Shown piece after piece: positions 1 through 8,272 of a DNA stretch of 53,502 bases. How positions within the stretch are numbered: position 1 is the first letter of the stretch; every line of letters begins with the position of its first letter. The position numbers and the translations under genes were made by a program. Source of the DNA: Crocinitomicaceae bacterium (GTDB lineage Bacteria > Bacteroidota > Bacteroidia > Flavobacteriales_D > Crocinitomicaceae); contig JAHEMQ010000004.1 in NCBI GenBank assembly GCA_024643555.1, positions 1 through 53,502 on the forward strand. The letters run 5' to 3'. Under the pieces are notes generated by a model. The model worked only from the letters and a program-made list of their open reading frames with translations, was not told the origin of the DNA and did no database searches.

Positions 1-417
1 GGACCACAGAATTTTTCTTCGGTCAATTCAGATGTATATTTCCCAGTTCAACTGGAGCAAATGGGGAATTACAGTGCAACAATTTCCATCAATGGATGTG
101 TTTCGCTTCCTTCCGTCATTCCTGTTTCAATTACCAATATTTACGATTACGCGGAGTTTGATTTTCCTAATGTCATCACGCCAAACGAAGATGGATTCAA
201 TGATTCCTTGGACATTGAAGCCATGTTTAAATCGTGTCAAGAGTACCAGTTGAAAGTATTTAATCGATGGGGCAACTTGGTGTATGCAGGAAAAAGATTT
301 GACGTTCCTTTTCATGGAAAAGACCTAAGCGGCGCAGCGTTAGCAGACGGCGTCTATTTTTATTTGTTAGAATTCGATCAACAGAAGAAAAGTGGATTTA
401 TCCACTTAATTCGTTAG
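1..417 (+). CDS. T9SS type B sorting domain (gliding motility-associated C-terminal, CHU_C) protein, 3' end only
   Basis: The reading frame is open from the first base, so only the last 138 codons are present and the true start lies outside the window. The tail contains the hallmark of the CHU_C / type B sorting domain: FPNVITPNEDGFND at about residues 54-67, followed by a VFNRWGNLVYAG segment and ADGVYFYLLEF near the end. Proteins with this domain are exported across the outer membrane by the type IX secretion system and are usually very large, repetitive surface proteins or adhesins. The function of the missing part cannot be told. The stop codon TAG (415-417) overlaps the stop codon of the convergent permease gene. 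An internal ATG at 61 is not a credible start because the frame continues upstream with matching Ig-like sequence. Confidence 0.9.
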   Translation, partial: GPQNFSSVNSDVYFPVQLEQMGNYSATISINGCVSLPSVIPVSITNIYDYAEFDFPNVITPNEDGFNDSLDIEAMFKSCQEYQLKVFNRWGNLVYAGKRFDVPFHGKDLSGAALADGVYFYLLEFDQQKKSGFIHLIR

Positions 418-1604
418 TTCAATATCCTCGCTTCTTTACCAAATTGTTTGTACGAAACCACGATCGCTAAGGTGGCAAGTAGTAACATGATTCCCAAACT
501 GATGGCGTAATAACCAAAAGAAAGTGTCCCAGAAATTAATTCTTTGGTTGCTAAAACGATATTCACAACAGGAATAGCAGCGGTCATTGCGTTGAGTTCA
601 ATCCCAGGGAAGAAACCAATCATTGCTGGCAGGACCATCACGAAATTTAAGGGTGTGATGATGCTTTGAGCTTCCTTGAACGATTTCGCATAAACTGCAA
701 TTGGAATCATCACCCCAGTGAAGAAAACTACTAGAGGTAAGAGTAGGCTAAACAGCGAGATAATGAACATGGGCGTTAAAATCCCATGAACAATTTTCAA
801 AATTTCCTCGTTATGTACGATGTCTAAAAACTCAATCGAAACAAACAATCCCAATAGTGCACATGTAGCCGCAAGCATTCCAGAACTCACAATCACCAAC
901 ATTTTTCCAACTAAAATTTGCCATCTTGAAATCGGAGTGGTCAACAGTGTTTCGATGGTCCCGCGTTCTTTTTCTCCCGTGAACAAGTCGATTGCAGGGT
1001 ACATACAACCAATAAATCCAAATGCAATGAAGATGTAGGGAAGAATTCCTCCGGCTAATTGTCCAATCATTTTTTTGTCGCTCGCACAATTTTTGTATAC
1101 CGGAACCAATGGGTGAAGTTTTGTTGCATCCACACCAAGTTCTTTCAATCGGACTGTTTCCGCTTTTTCTGTTAAGTAACTCATGTATGATTCGGCGCGT
1201 TCTTGTCTTCCAACCGAAGATGCATCAAACAACCAAGTTAATGGAATGGTCTGTTTCGTTCTGGCCAATTCCGCTTCGTTTTTAGGTACGATGAGTCCAA
1301 GTTCAATTTCTCCTTCTTCGATGGCTTTTTTCAATGCTAAAGAATCTTCAAAGCTTTTCAATTCCTTCTTCCCTAATCCATTGGGCATTTCGTTGAGCTG
1401 ATTCCAATATTTCGCGCCCAAATCTCCCCATACCCCAATTTTCAATTTCTCCTCACTTGCTTTTTTCTCAAAAGAAGAGGAAACATTGACAAAGATGGTT
1501 AACATGATAGGAAATACCAATAAAGGAATGAGTAACATCGTACGCATGGTACGCTTGTCACGCAAGGTATCGATGAGTTCTTTTTTAAAGATGGTGAAAA
1601 TCAT
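414..1604 (-). CDS. ABC-2 type exporter permease (NatB-like)
   Basis: This 396-residue membrane protein is the permease partner of the ATPase encoded immediately upstream. It has one membrane segment near residues 20-40, a large extracytoplasmic domain (about 45-180), and five or so membrane segments in the C-terminal half. The TGEKERGTIETLLTTP motif after the second segment is typical of ABC-2 permeases of the NatB/sodium-efflux subgroup. In that family the pair exports sodium or, in other members, small hydrophobic compounds; the real substrate is unknown here. It starts 12 bp after the ATPase stop, so the two are almost certainly cotranscribed and assemble in the cytoplasmic membrane. The gene converges on the T9SS protein gene with overlapping stop codons. 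Confidence 0.88.
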   Translation of the reverse strand: MIFTIFKKELIDTLRDKRTMRTMLLIPLLVFPIMLTIFVNVSSSFEKKASEEKLKIGVWGDLGAKYWNQLNEMPNGLGKKELKSFEDSLALKKAIEEGEIELGLIVPKNEAELARTKQTIPLTWLFDASSVGRQERAESYMSYLTEKAETVRLKELGVDATKLHPLVPVYKNCASDKKMIGQLAGGILPYIFIAFGFIGCMYPAIDLFTGEKERGTIETLLTTPISRWQILVGKMLVIVSSGMLAATCALLGLFVSIEFLDIVHNEEILKIVHGILTPMFIISLFSLLLPLVVFFTGVMIPIAVYAKSFKEAQSIITPLNFVMVLPAMIGFFPGIELNAMTAAIPVVNIVLATKELISGTLSFGYYAISLGIMLLLATLAIVVSYKQFGKEARILN

Positions 1605-1616
1605 GCGGATTACTTT

Positions 1617-2375
1617 TTAATGTTGTACAATGCGAATAAATTCTTCCGTTAGGTTGCTCGCTTCCATGTTTTGACGAAAATCGGACATTTGTCCCCTATA
1701 TTTGAGTTTGCCTTTGTGAACGATGGCAAGCTCGTCGCACAACAAATCTACTTCACTCATAATGTGACTCGAGAAAATCACTGTTTTTCCTTGATCTCTA
1801 CAATCTCGTATGAGCTGAATGATATTTTCTGCGGTAATGACATCCAGTCCACTCGTTGGTTCGTCGAAAATAACAACTTCGGGATTGTGAATCATGGTGC
1901 GGCAAATGGACACCTTTTGCTTCATTCCTGTGCTCAGTTTTCCAATGCGTTTTTGAAGGAAATCATTCATGTTCAATAAATCGAACAGGTACTTTTTTCG
2001 CTCTTCTTTTTCTTTGAATGGAACTTGGTATAAAGCAGCGAAATAGTCGATGATTTCCAAGGGGGTCAATCGTGCATAAAGTCCGGTAGATCCTGTCAGA
2101 AATCCAATTTTCGCTCTTGCTTCTTGTGGGTATTTAATGGCATCGATTCCCGCAATTTCGATTTCCCCAGAAGTGGGTGTGAGGATGGTGGAAAGCATGC
2201 GTAAGGTGGTGGTCTTTCCGGCACCGTTTGGTCCAAGCAATGAAAAAACTTTTCCCGGTTGACACTCAAAACTGAGGTCGTCCACAGCAAGGGCTTTATC
2301 TGCAGTTGTTTGGAGTTCTTTTTTTTGTTGGCGACTCAGTTCAAATTCCTTTCGGAGGTGAGATACTTTGATCAT
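1617..2375 (-). CDS. ABC transporter ATP-binding protein (NatA-like)
   Basis: This 252-residue protein carries all nucleotide-binding motifs: Walker A GPNGAGKTT at residues 48-56, signature LSTGMKQ at 147-153, Walker B VVIFDEPTSGLD around 167-178, and an H-loop in FSSHIMSEVD. It energises the ABC-2 permease encoded just downstream. The sequence is closest to the drug/sodium exporter ATPase group (CcmA/NatA). It lies 44 bp downstream of rlmN on the same strand and may be read from the dnaN-rlmN direction, although the gap could hold its own start site. Substrate is not determinable from sequence. Confidence 0.9.
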   Translation of the reverse strand: MIKVSHLRKEFELSRQQKKELQTTADKALAVDDLSFECQPGKVFSLLGPNGAGKTTTLRMLSTILTPTSGEIEIAGIDAIKYPQEARAKIGFLTGSTGLYARLTPLEIIDYFAALYQVPFKEKEERKKYLFDLLNMNDFLQKRIGKLSTGMKQKVSICRTMIHNPEVVIFDEPTSGLDVITAENIIQLIRDCRDQGKTVIFSSHIMSEVDLLCDELAIVHKGKLKYRGQMSDFRQNMEASNLTEEFIRIVQH

Positions 2376-2419
2376 AGCATTTGAATTACAATCATTCTGA
2401 CGATTGTCCTTACGGTTTG

Positions 2420-3493
2420 TTACTTCAGGATGCGTTCGTCTTTCAGAATGGCTTTATTTTTATTCGCGAGTTGTCCACATGCGGCATCGATGTCTTTCCC
2501 TCGGCTGCGTCTGACATTCACAATGAGGTTTTTCGATTCCAAAAAGGAAGCGAAGGCATCCACCTTTCGCGCATCGGCTTGTTGGAATTCACCATTTTCG
2601 ATGGGATTATATTCGATGATGTTGATTTTACACGGAACACATTTTGCGAAGTTTGCAAGTTCACGCGCATCTTCAATTTCATCGTTAAAATCTTTGAAAA
2701 TAATGTATTCGAAAGTCACTCTTGACCCAGTCTTTTCATGGAAATACATCAAGGCCTCGGATAGTTCGTCGAGGTTGTTTGATTCATTGATTTCCATGAT
2801 TTTATCGCGTTTTCTATCGTTGGCGGCGTGAAGGGAAAGTGCGAGGTTGAACTTCACATCGTCGTCACCCAGTTTGCGAATCATTTTCGCAATTCCAGCG
2901 GTAGAAACGGTAATGCGCTTTGGTGAAATCCCAAGGCCATCTTCGCTGCATAAACGATCAATGGAGTGTAGTACATTTTTATAATTCAACAGAGGCTCTC
3001 CCATGCCCATATAGACAATATTGGAAAGGTTCTGACCGTAGCGATCTTCTGCTTGATTTTTCAAGTACACTACTTGGTCCACGATTTCTCCAGCGCTTAA
3101 ATTTCGGAGTAATTTGAGTCTGCCCGTGGCGCAAAAGGTACAGGATAAACTGCAGCCAACTTGTGAAGAGATGCATGCTGTCATACGTGATGTCGTTGGG
3201 ATGAGCACCCCTTCTACCACTTTTCCTTCTTCAATCGTAAAAGCACATTTGATGGTTTTATCCTTGCTGATTTGCTGGTCTTGTAATTGAATGTGATCAA
3301 TGTAAAAATCCGACTGAAGCAATTCCCTGAGTTCCTTACTTAAGTTTGTCATTTCATCAAAGGAAGCAGCATTTTTTTTCCAAAGCCATTCGTAGACTTG
3401 CTTGGCACGAAACGGTTTTTCATTTCGTGAAACAAAGGCTTCTTGAAGTTCCTTCAAGGATAAATTCCGAATATTGCTCAGTCCTTGAGGCAT
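2420..3493 (-). CDS. rlmN: 23S rRNA (A2503-C2)/tRNA (A37-C2) methyltransferase RlmN
   Basis: This is a 357-residue radical SAM enzyme that methylates C2 of A2503 in 23S rRNA and, in characterised members, A37 in some tRNAs. The radical SAM cluster ligands form CX3CX2C at C114, C118 and C121, in the segment CSLSCTFCATG. The conserved cysteine that forms the protein-RNA covalent intermediate is near the C-terminus (C339, in DAACGQLA). GMGEPLLN and FKDFND are further family signatures, and the length is normal. It begins 22 bp downstream of dnaN in the same orientation, so an operon dnaN-rlmN-ABC exporter is plausible. Confidence 0.97.
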   Translation of the reverse strand: MPQGLSNIRNLSLKELQEAFVSRNEKPFRAKQVYEWLWKKNAASFDEMTNLSKELRELLQSDFYIDHIQLQDQQISKDKTIKCAFTIEEGKVVEGVLIPTTSRMTACISSQVGCSLSCTFCATGRLKLLRNLSAGEIVDQVVYLKNQAEDRYGQNLSNIVYMGMGEPLLNYKNVLHSIDRLCSEDGLGISPKRITVSTAGIAKMIRKLGDDDVKFNLALSLHAANDRKRDKIMEINESNNLDELSEALMYFHEKTGSRVTFEYIIFKDFNDEIEDARELANFAKCVPCKINIIEYNPIENGEFQQADARKVDAFASFLESKNLIVNVRRSRGKDIDAACGQLANKNKAILKDERILK

Positions 3494-3515
3494 CAGTATG
3501 GAGTGGAATGAAAAA

Positions 3516-4634
3516 TTAGCGATTTAACATCACTGGCATCACGAGCATTAGAATGTCTTCGTGCTCATTAGCGGGAACAGATGGTGTTAAAATTCCAGCG
3601 CGACTAGGCTCACTCATGGAAAGTTTGATTTCATCTGAATCCAAATTGTTCAACATTTCCATCAGGAAACGCGAATTGAATCCAATTTCTAAATCATCAC
3701 CATCATAGTTACAAGTCAATCGTTCTGTAGCTTCATTTGCAAAATCAATGTCTTCTGCAAATAAGGATAACTCAGAACCTGCTAATTTCAACTTAATTTG
3801 ATGCGTCGTTTTGTTAGAGAAAATCGATACGCGTTTAATCGATGAAAGTAATTGCGAACGGTCGATCGTCAATACATTTGGATTTTCTTTTGGGATAACC
3901 GCTTCGTAGTTCGGGTATTTTCCATCGATGAGGCGACAAACTAAAATCAAATCATTGAAGGTGAAGACCGCATTGGATTCGTTGTATTCCAATTGCACTT
4001 CTTCGTCGCCACGTAAGTTTGATTTCAACATGTTCAACGGCTTCTTTGGGAGGATGAAAGCTGAACTTCCACTTGCTTCCGCATCGGTTCTTCTAAAACG
4101 AACTAATTTGTGTGCATCTGTGGCAACAAACGTGATTTCACTAGCAGAAAACTGGCAGAAAACTCCGCTCATCACTGGACGAAGGTCGTCGTTACCAGAA
4201 GCGAATAAGGTTTTATTGATGGCGCGAGAAAGCAGATCACCTGATAATTTAATGGCGCTTTTTCCAGCTAATTCAGGAACTTTTGGAAATTCATCCCCGT
4301 TGAATCCGACCATACGAGACTTCCCATTGTCGTAAACGATTTCAATTTGGTAATTTGCCGCATTTACCTTGAACGTACAGGGTTGGTCTGGCAAATTTTT
4401 CAATACATCCAACAACAATTTTGCAGGAATGGCAATTTTACCATCTTCTTCGGATTGCACCTCCATTTTTGTCACCATGGTGGTTTCTAAATCGGATGCG
4501 GATGCTGTTAATTGACCATTTGTAATTTCGAATAAAAAGTTATCCAAAATCGGCAAGGTATTGCTTGTATTTAATACTCCTGAAATACTTTGTAAGTGTT
4601 TTAGTAGGCTTGTGCTAGACGCAATGAAATTCAT
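3516..4634 (-). CDS. dnaN: DNA polymerase III sliding clamp (beta subunit)
   Basis: This is the ring-shaped processivity clamp for replication. With a start at 4634 it is 372 residues, normal for the family, and begins MNFIASSTSLLKHLQSISG, which matches the usual N-terminus. Two upstream in-frame ATG codons (4643 and 4640) would add MMS and are possible. Three successive clamp folds are recognisable, with NTLPILDNFL in the first and the C-terminal MLVMPVMLNR, the expected end of the third domain. A good Bacteroidota promoter lies just upstream (4652-4685), giving a very short 5' leader. dnaA and recF are not adjacent, as is common in Bacteroidota. Confidence 0.96.
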   Translation of the reverse strand: MNFIASSTSLLKHLQSISGVLNTSNTLPILDNFLFEITNGQLTASASDLETTMVTKMEVQSEEDGKIAIPAKLLLDVLKNLPDQPCTFKVNAANYQIEIVYDNGKSRMVGFNGDEFPKVPELAGKSAIKLSGDLLSRAINKTLFASGNDDLRPVMSGVFCQFSASEITFVATDAHKLVRFRRTDAEASGSSAFILPKKPLNMLKSNLRGDEEVQLEYNESNAVFTFNDLILVCRLIDGKYPNYEAVIPKENPNVLTIDRSQLLSSIKRVSIFSNKTTHQIKLKLAGSELSLFAEDIDFANEATERLTCNYDGDDLEIGFNSRFLMEMLNNLDSDEIKLSMSEPSRAGILTPSVPANEHEDILMLVMPVMLNR

Positions 4635-4651
4635 ACTCATCAATTTAGATA

Positions 4652-4685
4652 CAAATTTAATAAATCAACTGAGATTATAATCAAA
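4652..4685 (-). promoter_or_regulatory. dnaN promoter
   Basis: On the minus strand TTTG (4685-4682) is followed, after 22 bp, by TAAATTTG (4659-4652), a perfect match to the Bacteroidota -33/-7 consensus. Transcription should start around 4647, leaving only a few to about 12 bases before the dnaN start codon. Confidence 0.6.
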
Positions 4686-4716
4686 GCAAGTTGGGAAAAC
4701 CATTACTTTCTTTCAA

Positions 4717-5235
4717 TCAACGCTGAATTTGTTCATTCAATTCTGAAACAAGGGAATTTGTATCGTCGGGAGTCAAGACAATCGTTTTACCATTATTTCG
4801 CTCAATGACCACAAATTGATCGCGTCGGGTGGCATACCAAATCATGGTTCCGTGGCGACTGTTTCGGAAAAGACCAAAGTATCCAAATAAACCTCCAACC
4901 CCAAAGACGCGAATCGAACGCGGCATGTCTTTTTTGTCAACTATGGATACTGATTTCATGTCTCTTGTCGAATAAAACTTGCGATGAAAGGGACGGAAAA
5001 TAATCAGTTGTCGATCTTCAATGGCATAGGATTTTGGACTAAAACCATAGGTAATGACGAGAAGGATGATTAAACCAATTGGAAAAACATCTTCTGGACT
5101 TGAATTTAAAAAATCGATTGATCCAGGGTTGTTCTTTGTGAATGAGGGAATAAATACGGTAAATAACAACAATAGCGGAACAAATATGGTCAGTGTCTTG
5201 GTCGTTCTATCCATGGATGCTTTATACTGTTTCAT
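4717..5235 (-). CDS. Membrane-anchored bacterial PH-domain protein
   Basis: This 172-residue protein has two membrane segments (about 14-33 and 50-65) followed by a soluble domain. Features of that domain, such as IEDRQLIIFRPFHRK, FGVGGLFGYFGLFRN and VLTPDDTNSLVSEL, resemble the bacterial PH domains (bPH_5/PF10882 type). The PH domain should face the cytoplasm and may serve as a scaffold or oligomerisation module; no catalytic residues are seen and the biological role is unknown. Its ATG overlaps the stop of the small upstream gene by 4 bp (ATGA type), so the two are translationally coupled. Similarity is by pattern, not by a database search. Confidence 0.65.
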   Translation of the reverse strand: MKQYKASMDRTTKTLTIFVPLLLLFTVFIPSFTKNNPGSIDFLNSSPEDVFPIGLIILLVITYGFSPKSYAIEDRQLIIFRPFHRKFYSTRDMKSVSIVDKKDMPRSIRVFGVGGLFGYFGLFRNSRHGTMIWYATRRDQFVVIERNNGKTIVLTPDDTNSLVSELNEQIQR

Positions 5236-5561
5236 CGCTCTCTAAATTTGTGACGTAAATATACTTTTAATGCTTCTCTCATCAAAATGACTTCGCTTAA
5301 TTCTTGGTGAAAAGATTCTTTTCTGGATAGGGAATGAAAAATGGACTCCGGAATGTCGATGAGGTAAATTAGTTGCTGAAGTTGAGTGTTGGAAACAAGC
5401 TTAATGCATGCTTCAATAGCCTCTAATAATTGACTCGGGTCGATGGACATTAATTCGAGTCCGCATCGTTGAAAATCCTTTTGAAGTTGCTCCAATGTCG
5501 CGACACGAAAAGACTGATCAATCAGCGCTTGTTTGACTTGCTCCTGTAATTCCTGTGCCAT
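5232..5561 (-). CDS. Hypothetical small helical protein (109 aa), coupled to the PH-domain gene
   Basis: I do not recognise this family. The protein is 109 residues, predicted almost entirely alpha-helical, rich in Glu, Gln and Leu, without signal peptide, membrane segment or cysteine cluster (one Cys near residue 33 and one near 52). It is probably real because it has an ATGA overlap with the downstream PH-domain gene and fills the space up to a divergent promoter without competing frames. The pair may act together, for example as a cytoplasmic adaptor and its membrane partner, but that is inference. Confidence 0.6.
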   Translation of the reverse strand: MAQELQEQVKQALIDQSFRVATLEQLQKDFQRCGLELMSIDPSQLLEAIEACIKLVSNTQLQQLIYLIDIPESIFHSLSRKESFHQELSEVILMREALKVYLRHKFRER

Positions 5562-5577
5562 GATTCGGAAAATGAAT

Positions 5578-5585
5578 TAGTTTTG
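5578..5585 (+). promoter_or_regulatory. Possible -7 element for the sugar transferase gene
   Basis: TAGTTTTG matches TAnnTTTG and lies 20 bp before the ATG at 5606. A -33 element is only weak (CTG about 22 bp upstream), so the call rests on the -7 box and position. Confidence 0.35.
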
Positions 5586-5605
5586 TATCAAACGTGAAGT
5601 TACGC

Positions 5606-6196
5606 ATGAAAAGAATATTTGACATCTTTTTCGCCTTATTTGTGCTCATTTGTTTTCTTCCACTTGGAATAGTTATTTCCTTGTGGATTGTAAGCGAGTC
5701 GCGCGGAGGAATTTTCTTTGCTCAAAATAGGGTTGGAAAAGATGGTGTTGCTTTTCGCCTTTTGAAATTCCGAAGTATGTACACCCATGCTGAATCACAA
5801 GGTAGAATTACCGTTGGAGCCCGCGATTCACGCATAACAAAAGTGGGTTATTTTTTGCGCAAGTATAAGTTGGATGAATTCCCGCAGTTTATCAATGTTC
5901 TGAGAGGAGAAATGAGCATCGTTGGACCACGTCCTGAGGTTCAAGAATATGTGGATTTATACACGGAATCCCAACGAAAAATCCTTCAAGTAAAACCAGG
6001 GATTACCGATTTGGCATCCTTAGCGTATTTTCACGAAAATGAACTCTTGGCTAAATCAGACAATCCACAGCAAACCTACATTCAGGAGGTGATGCCCGAA
6101 AAAATTAGGTTGAATGAAGCGTATTTGGCCAATCCATCCATACGTCAGGATCTTTTCATTATCGGAAAAACTATTGCAAAAATATTTCGCGCCTAA
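5606..6196 (+). CDS. Undecaprenyl-phosphate sugar phosphotransferase (monotopic bacterial sugar transferase)
   Basis: This about 196-residue enzyme belongs to the small PglC/WcaJ-type phosphoglycosyl transferases, which move a sugar-1-phosphate from a nucleotide sugar to undecaprenyl phosphate and so start a surface glycan or O-antigen repeat. A single hydrophobic re-entrant segment is at residues 5-27. The conserved KFRSM, the catalytic Asp-Glu dyad in KLDEFPQ, and MSIVGPRPE are all present. The length equals the minimal catalytic module, without the extra membrane helices of WcaJ. I prefer the ATG at 5606 over a GTG at 5594. The gene stands alone, divergent from the small-protein gene; the two glycosyltransferases near 15-17 kb are not adjacent. 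The sugar is unknown. Confidence 0.9.
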   Translation: MKRIFDIFFALFVLICFLPLGIVISLWIVSESRGGIFFAQNRVGKDGVAFRLLKFRSMYTHAESQGRITVGARDSRITKVGYFLRKYKLDEFPQFINVLRGEMSIVGPRPEVQEYVDLYTESQRKILQVKPGITDLASLAYFHENELLAKSDNPQQTYIQEVMPEKIRLNEAYLANPSIRQDLFIIGKTIAKIFRA

Positions 6197-6228
6197 GTTG
6201 AATTATATTTTTCCATTGGATCCATAAA

Positions 6229-6246
6229 TATCGTAATATTACAATA
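6229..6246 (+). promoter_or_regulatory. ArsR operator palindrome
   Basis: TATCGTAATATTACAATA reads almost the same on both strands; only one symmetric pair (positions 4 and 15) breaks the symmetry. It lies 17 bp before the arsR start codon, the usual place for ArsR/SmtB autoregulation. Binding by ArsR is inferred, with arsenite expected to release it. Confidence 0.7.
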
Positions 6247-6263
6247 TTAAAATATGATGAAAA

Positions 6264-6590
6264 ATGGGAACCACCAAAAGCGAAGTGTTTAGCGAAAAAG
6301 TGAATGATTTGGCTTCACTTTTTAAGGCGATGGGCCATCCTGCGCGGATTGCAATTGTACAATTTTTGCGAGCGCAAGAAAAATGCATTTGCACCGATTT
6401 AGTCAATGAGCTGCCCCTAGCTCAACCGACCATCTCGCAGCATTTAAAAGAATTAAAGAATGCTGGCATCATTCAAGGAAGTGTTTCAGGAACATCGATT
6501 TGTTATTGCTTAAATCTGGATAAACTTGGCGAGCTAGATGTTTTTTTGGCTTCTCTAAAGTATGACCAGGTTCCAACATGTTGTTCATAA
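6264..6590 (+). CDS. arsR: ArsR/SmtB-family arsenite-responsive repressor
   Basis: This 108-residue winged helix-turn-helix protein represses its own operon and should dissociate from DNA on binding As(III) or Sb(III). The DNA-recognition region is LAQPTISQHLKELKNAGII (about 52-70). Likely metal ligands are the ECxC-like pair C41 and C43 just before the recognition helix (KCICTDLV, compare CVCDL in classical ArsR). Cysteines at 80, 82, 106 and 107 could add a ligand. A near-perfect palindrome lies directly upstream. It is followed after 9 bp by an arsenate reductase-like gene and then an arsenite exporter, which fixes its role as the ars operon regulator. Confidence 0.92.
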   Translation: MGTTKSEVFSEKVNDLASLFKAMGHPARIAIVQFLRAQEKCICTDLVNELPLAQPTISQHLKELKNAGIIQGSVSGTSICYCLNLDKLGELDVFLASLKYDQVPTCCS

Positions 6591-6599
6591 AATGCCGAT

Positions 6600-7214
6600 A
6601 TGAATGTAAAATTGACTCAGTTTTCAGAAGACATCAAGCAACATTTCGCTGAAATTCCAACGGGAAGAAAAGTACTCTTGGAAAAGTTAGCTACCTACCT
6701 ACAGGACAAACTGGATTCGAATGATCAATCTAAATTGATGTTCATCTGCACGCACAATTCGAGAAGAAGTCATTTCGGACAGATACTGAGTGCCCTAGCT
6801 GCCGAATATTATCAAATCCCTGAAGTTCAAACTTTTTCGGCTGGGACCGAAGTCTCGGCATTTCATCCGAATGCCATTACAGCGCTTCGATCAATCGGCC
6901 TGGAGATAAAGGATACTGAGAACAGTTCAAATCCACATTTTATTGTTACTTGGGGTCCAACGCATTCATTGGTTGCTTTCTCCAAACTCATCGACGACGA
7001 AGTGAATCCCAAGGAACATTTCGCTGCCATCATGACCTGCACACAAGCTGAGGAAAATTGTCCGTACGTTGCTGGCGCGGAATTTCGATTAGGATTGCCC
7101 TTTGATGACCCCAAATCTTATGATGGAACAGCGCAGGAATCGTCCATGTATTTGACCCGTGTTCATCAAATGGCCACTGAAATTTATTATGTTTTTTCAC
7201 TTTTAAAAAAATAA
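6600..7214 (+). CDS. Arsenate reductase-like low-molecular-weight protein tyrosine phosphatase
   Basis: This 204-residue protein has the LMW-PTPase/ArsC P-loop CX5R as CTHNSRRS, with nucleophile C50 and R56. Additional cysteines C147 and C154 lie in MTCTQAEENCPYV, and the C-terminal FDDPKSYDGT supplies the general-acid aspartate region. In this family the enzyme reduces arsenate to arsenite using a reductant such as thioredoxin; some homologues are annotated only as protein-tyrosine phosphatase. Its place between arsR and acr3, with 9 and 2 bp gaps, supports arsenate reduction followed by export. An N-terminal extension of about 45 residues before the P-loop is typical of the Bacteroidota form. 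Confidence 0.87.
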   Translation: MNVKLTQFSEDIKQHFAEIPTGRKVLLEKLATYLQDKLDSNDQSKLMFICTHNSRRSHFGQILSALAAEYYQIPEVQTFSAGTEVSAFHPNAITALRSIGLEIKDTENSSNPHFIVTWGPTHSLVAFSKLIDDEVNPKEHFAAIMTCTQAEENCPYVAGAEFRLGLPFDDPKSYDGTAQESSMYLTRVHQMATEIYYVFSLLKK

Positions 7215-7216
7215 TT

Positions 7217-8272
7217 ATGTTGACCCAAAATCATATAAAACAACTTTCTTTTCTCGATCGTTTTCTCACCTTATGGATTTTCCTCGCTATGTTGGCTGGG
7301 GTTTTCCTTGGAAACATGATTCCAGACATGGATCAATACCTTGATGCTCTTTCTGTTGGGACGACGAATATTCCATTGGCTTTCGGACTTATTCTCATGA
7401 TGTATCCGCCATTGACGAAAGTTCAATTTTCGAAAATCCCGCAAATATTTTCAAAACCAAAGCTATTGTTGGTATCCTTTTTCATTACTTGGATCATTGG
7501 TCCATTCTTGATGTTTTTGTTGGCCATTTTTTTCTTGAAGGACTACCCGGAGTATATGACGGGCTTGATTGTCATTGGACTGGCTCCTTGCATTGCAATG
7601 GTGATTGTTTGGAATGAATTAGCAGATGGAAATCGTGAATTGGTGGCTGGATTAGTCGGCATCAATAGTTTATTGCAAGTCTTTTTCTTTTCCTCTTACG
7701 CTTATTTTTATTTGGAAATCGTTTTACCATTCTTTGGAATCAAGGGCTTGCATTTAAACGTATCCATGATCGAAATCGCTCAAACAGTGGGCGTATATTT
7801 GGGAATACCTTTTGTCCTTGCGATTCTCAGTAGAACAGTAATCATCAGAAAAAAAGGAGAGGAGTGGTTTAGCAAACGCTTTATCCCTTTCGTTTCGCCA
7901 ATCACCTTAATTGCTTTGTTGTTCACCATCGTGGTAATGTTCAGTTTAAAAGGAAAAATGATGCTGTCCATTCCAATGGACGTACTCACCATTGCCCTTC
8001 CATTGGTCCTGTATTTTGCAGTGATGTTTGTCTTGATGTTTTTTGTCTCTAAGAAAATGGGAGCGTCTTATGCCGATACTGCTGCACTTTCCTTTACTGC
8101 TTCCGGAAATAACTTTGAATTGGCCATTGCGGTTTCCATTGGTGTATTTGGCATCCATTCGGGAGAAGCGTTCGCAGGTGTGGTTGGTCCATTGGTCGAA
8201 GTACCCGCCCTAATATTATTGGTAAAAATCGCGCAGTTTTGGCGCAAGAAGTGGTTTACAAGCCCTTTGTAA
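7217..8272 (+). CDS. ACR3-family arsenite efflux transporter
   Basis: This 351-residue protein has about ten membrane segments and belongs to the bile acid/sodium symporter (BART) superfamily branch ACR3, which expels arsenite, and sometimes antimonite, driven by the proton-motive force. The key cysteine is conserved in GLAPCIAMVIVWNEL (C125) and the glutamate near the end in PLVEVPALI (about E328). TAALSFTASGNNFELAIA is the second repeat's unwound-helix motif. It starts 2 bp after the reductase stop, completing the arsR-reductase-acr3 operon. Its 3' end overlaps the convergent pseudouridine synthase gene by 17 bp. Confidence 0.95.
   Translation: MLTQNHIKQLSFLDRFLTLWIFLAMLAGVFLGNMIPDMDQYLDALSVGTTNIPLAFGLILMMYPPLTKVQFSKIPQIFSKPKLLLVSFFITWIIGPFLMFLLAIFFLKDYPEYMTGLIVIGLAPCIAMVIVWNELADGNRELVAGLVGINSLLQVFFFSSYAYFYLEIVLPFFGIKGLHLNVSMIEIAQTVGVYLGIPFVLAILSRTVIIRKKGEEWFSKRFIPFVSPITLIALLFTIVVMFSLKGKMMLSIPMDVLTIALPLVLYFAVMFVLMFFVSKKMGASYADTAALSFTASGNNFELAIAVSIGVFGIHSGEAFAGVVGPLVEVPALILLVKIAQFWRKKWFTSPL

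Noticed and set aside
2390-2409. Small inverted repeat (ACAATC/GATTGT) between rlmN and the ABC ATPase gene
   Set aside because: Only six pairs with an eight-base loop and no T run; too weak to call a terminator.
2381-2831. Plus-strand frames antisense to rlmN
   Set aside because: They lie opposite the conserved C-terminal half of rlmN and show no protein family features.
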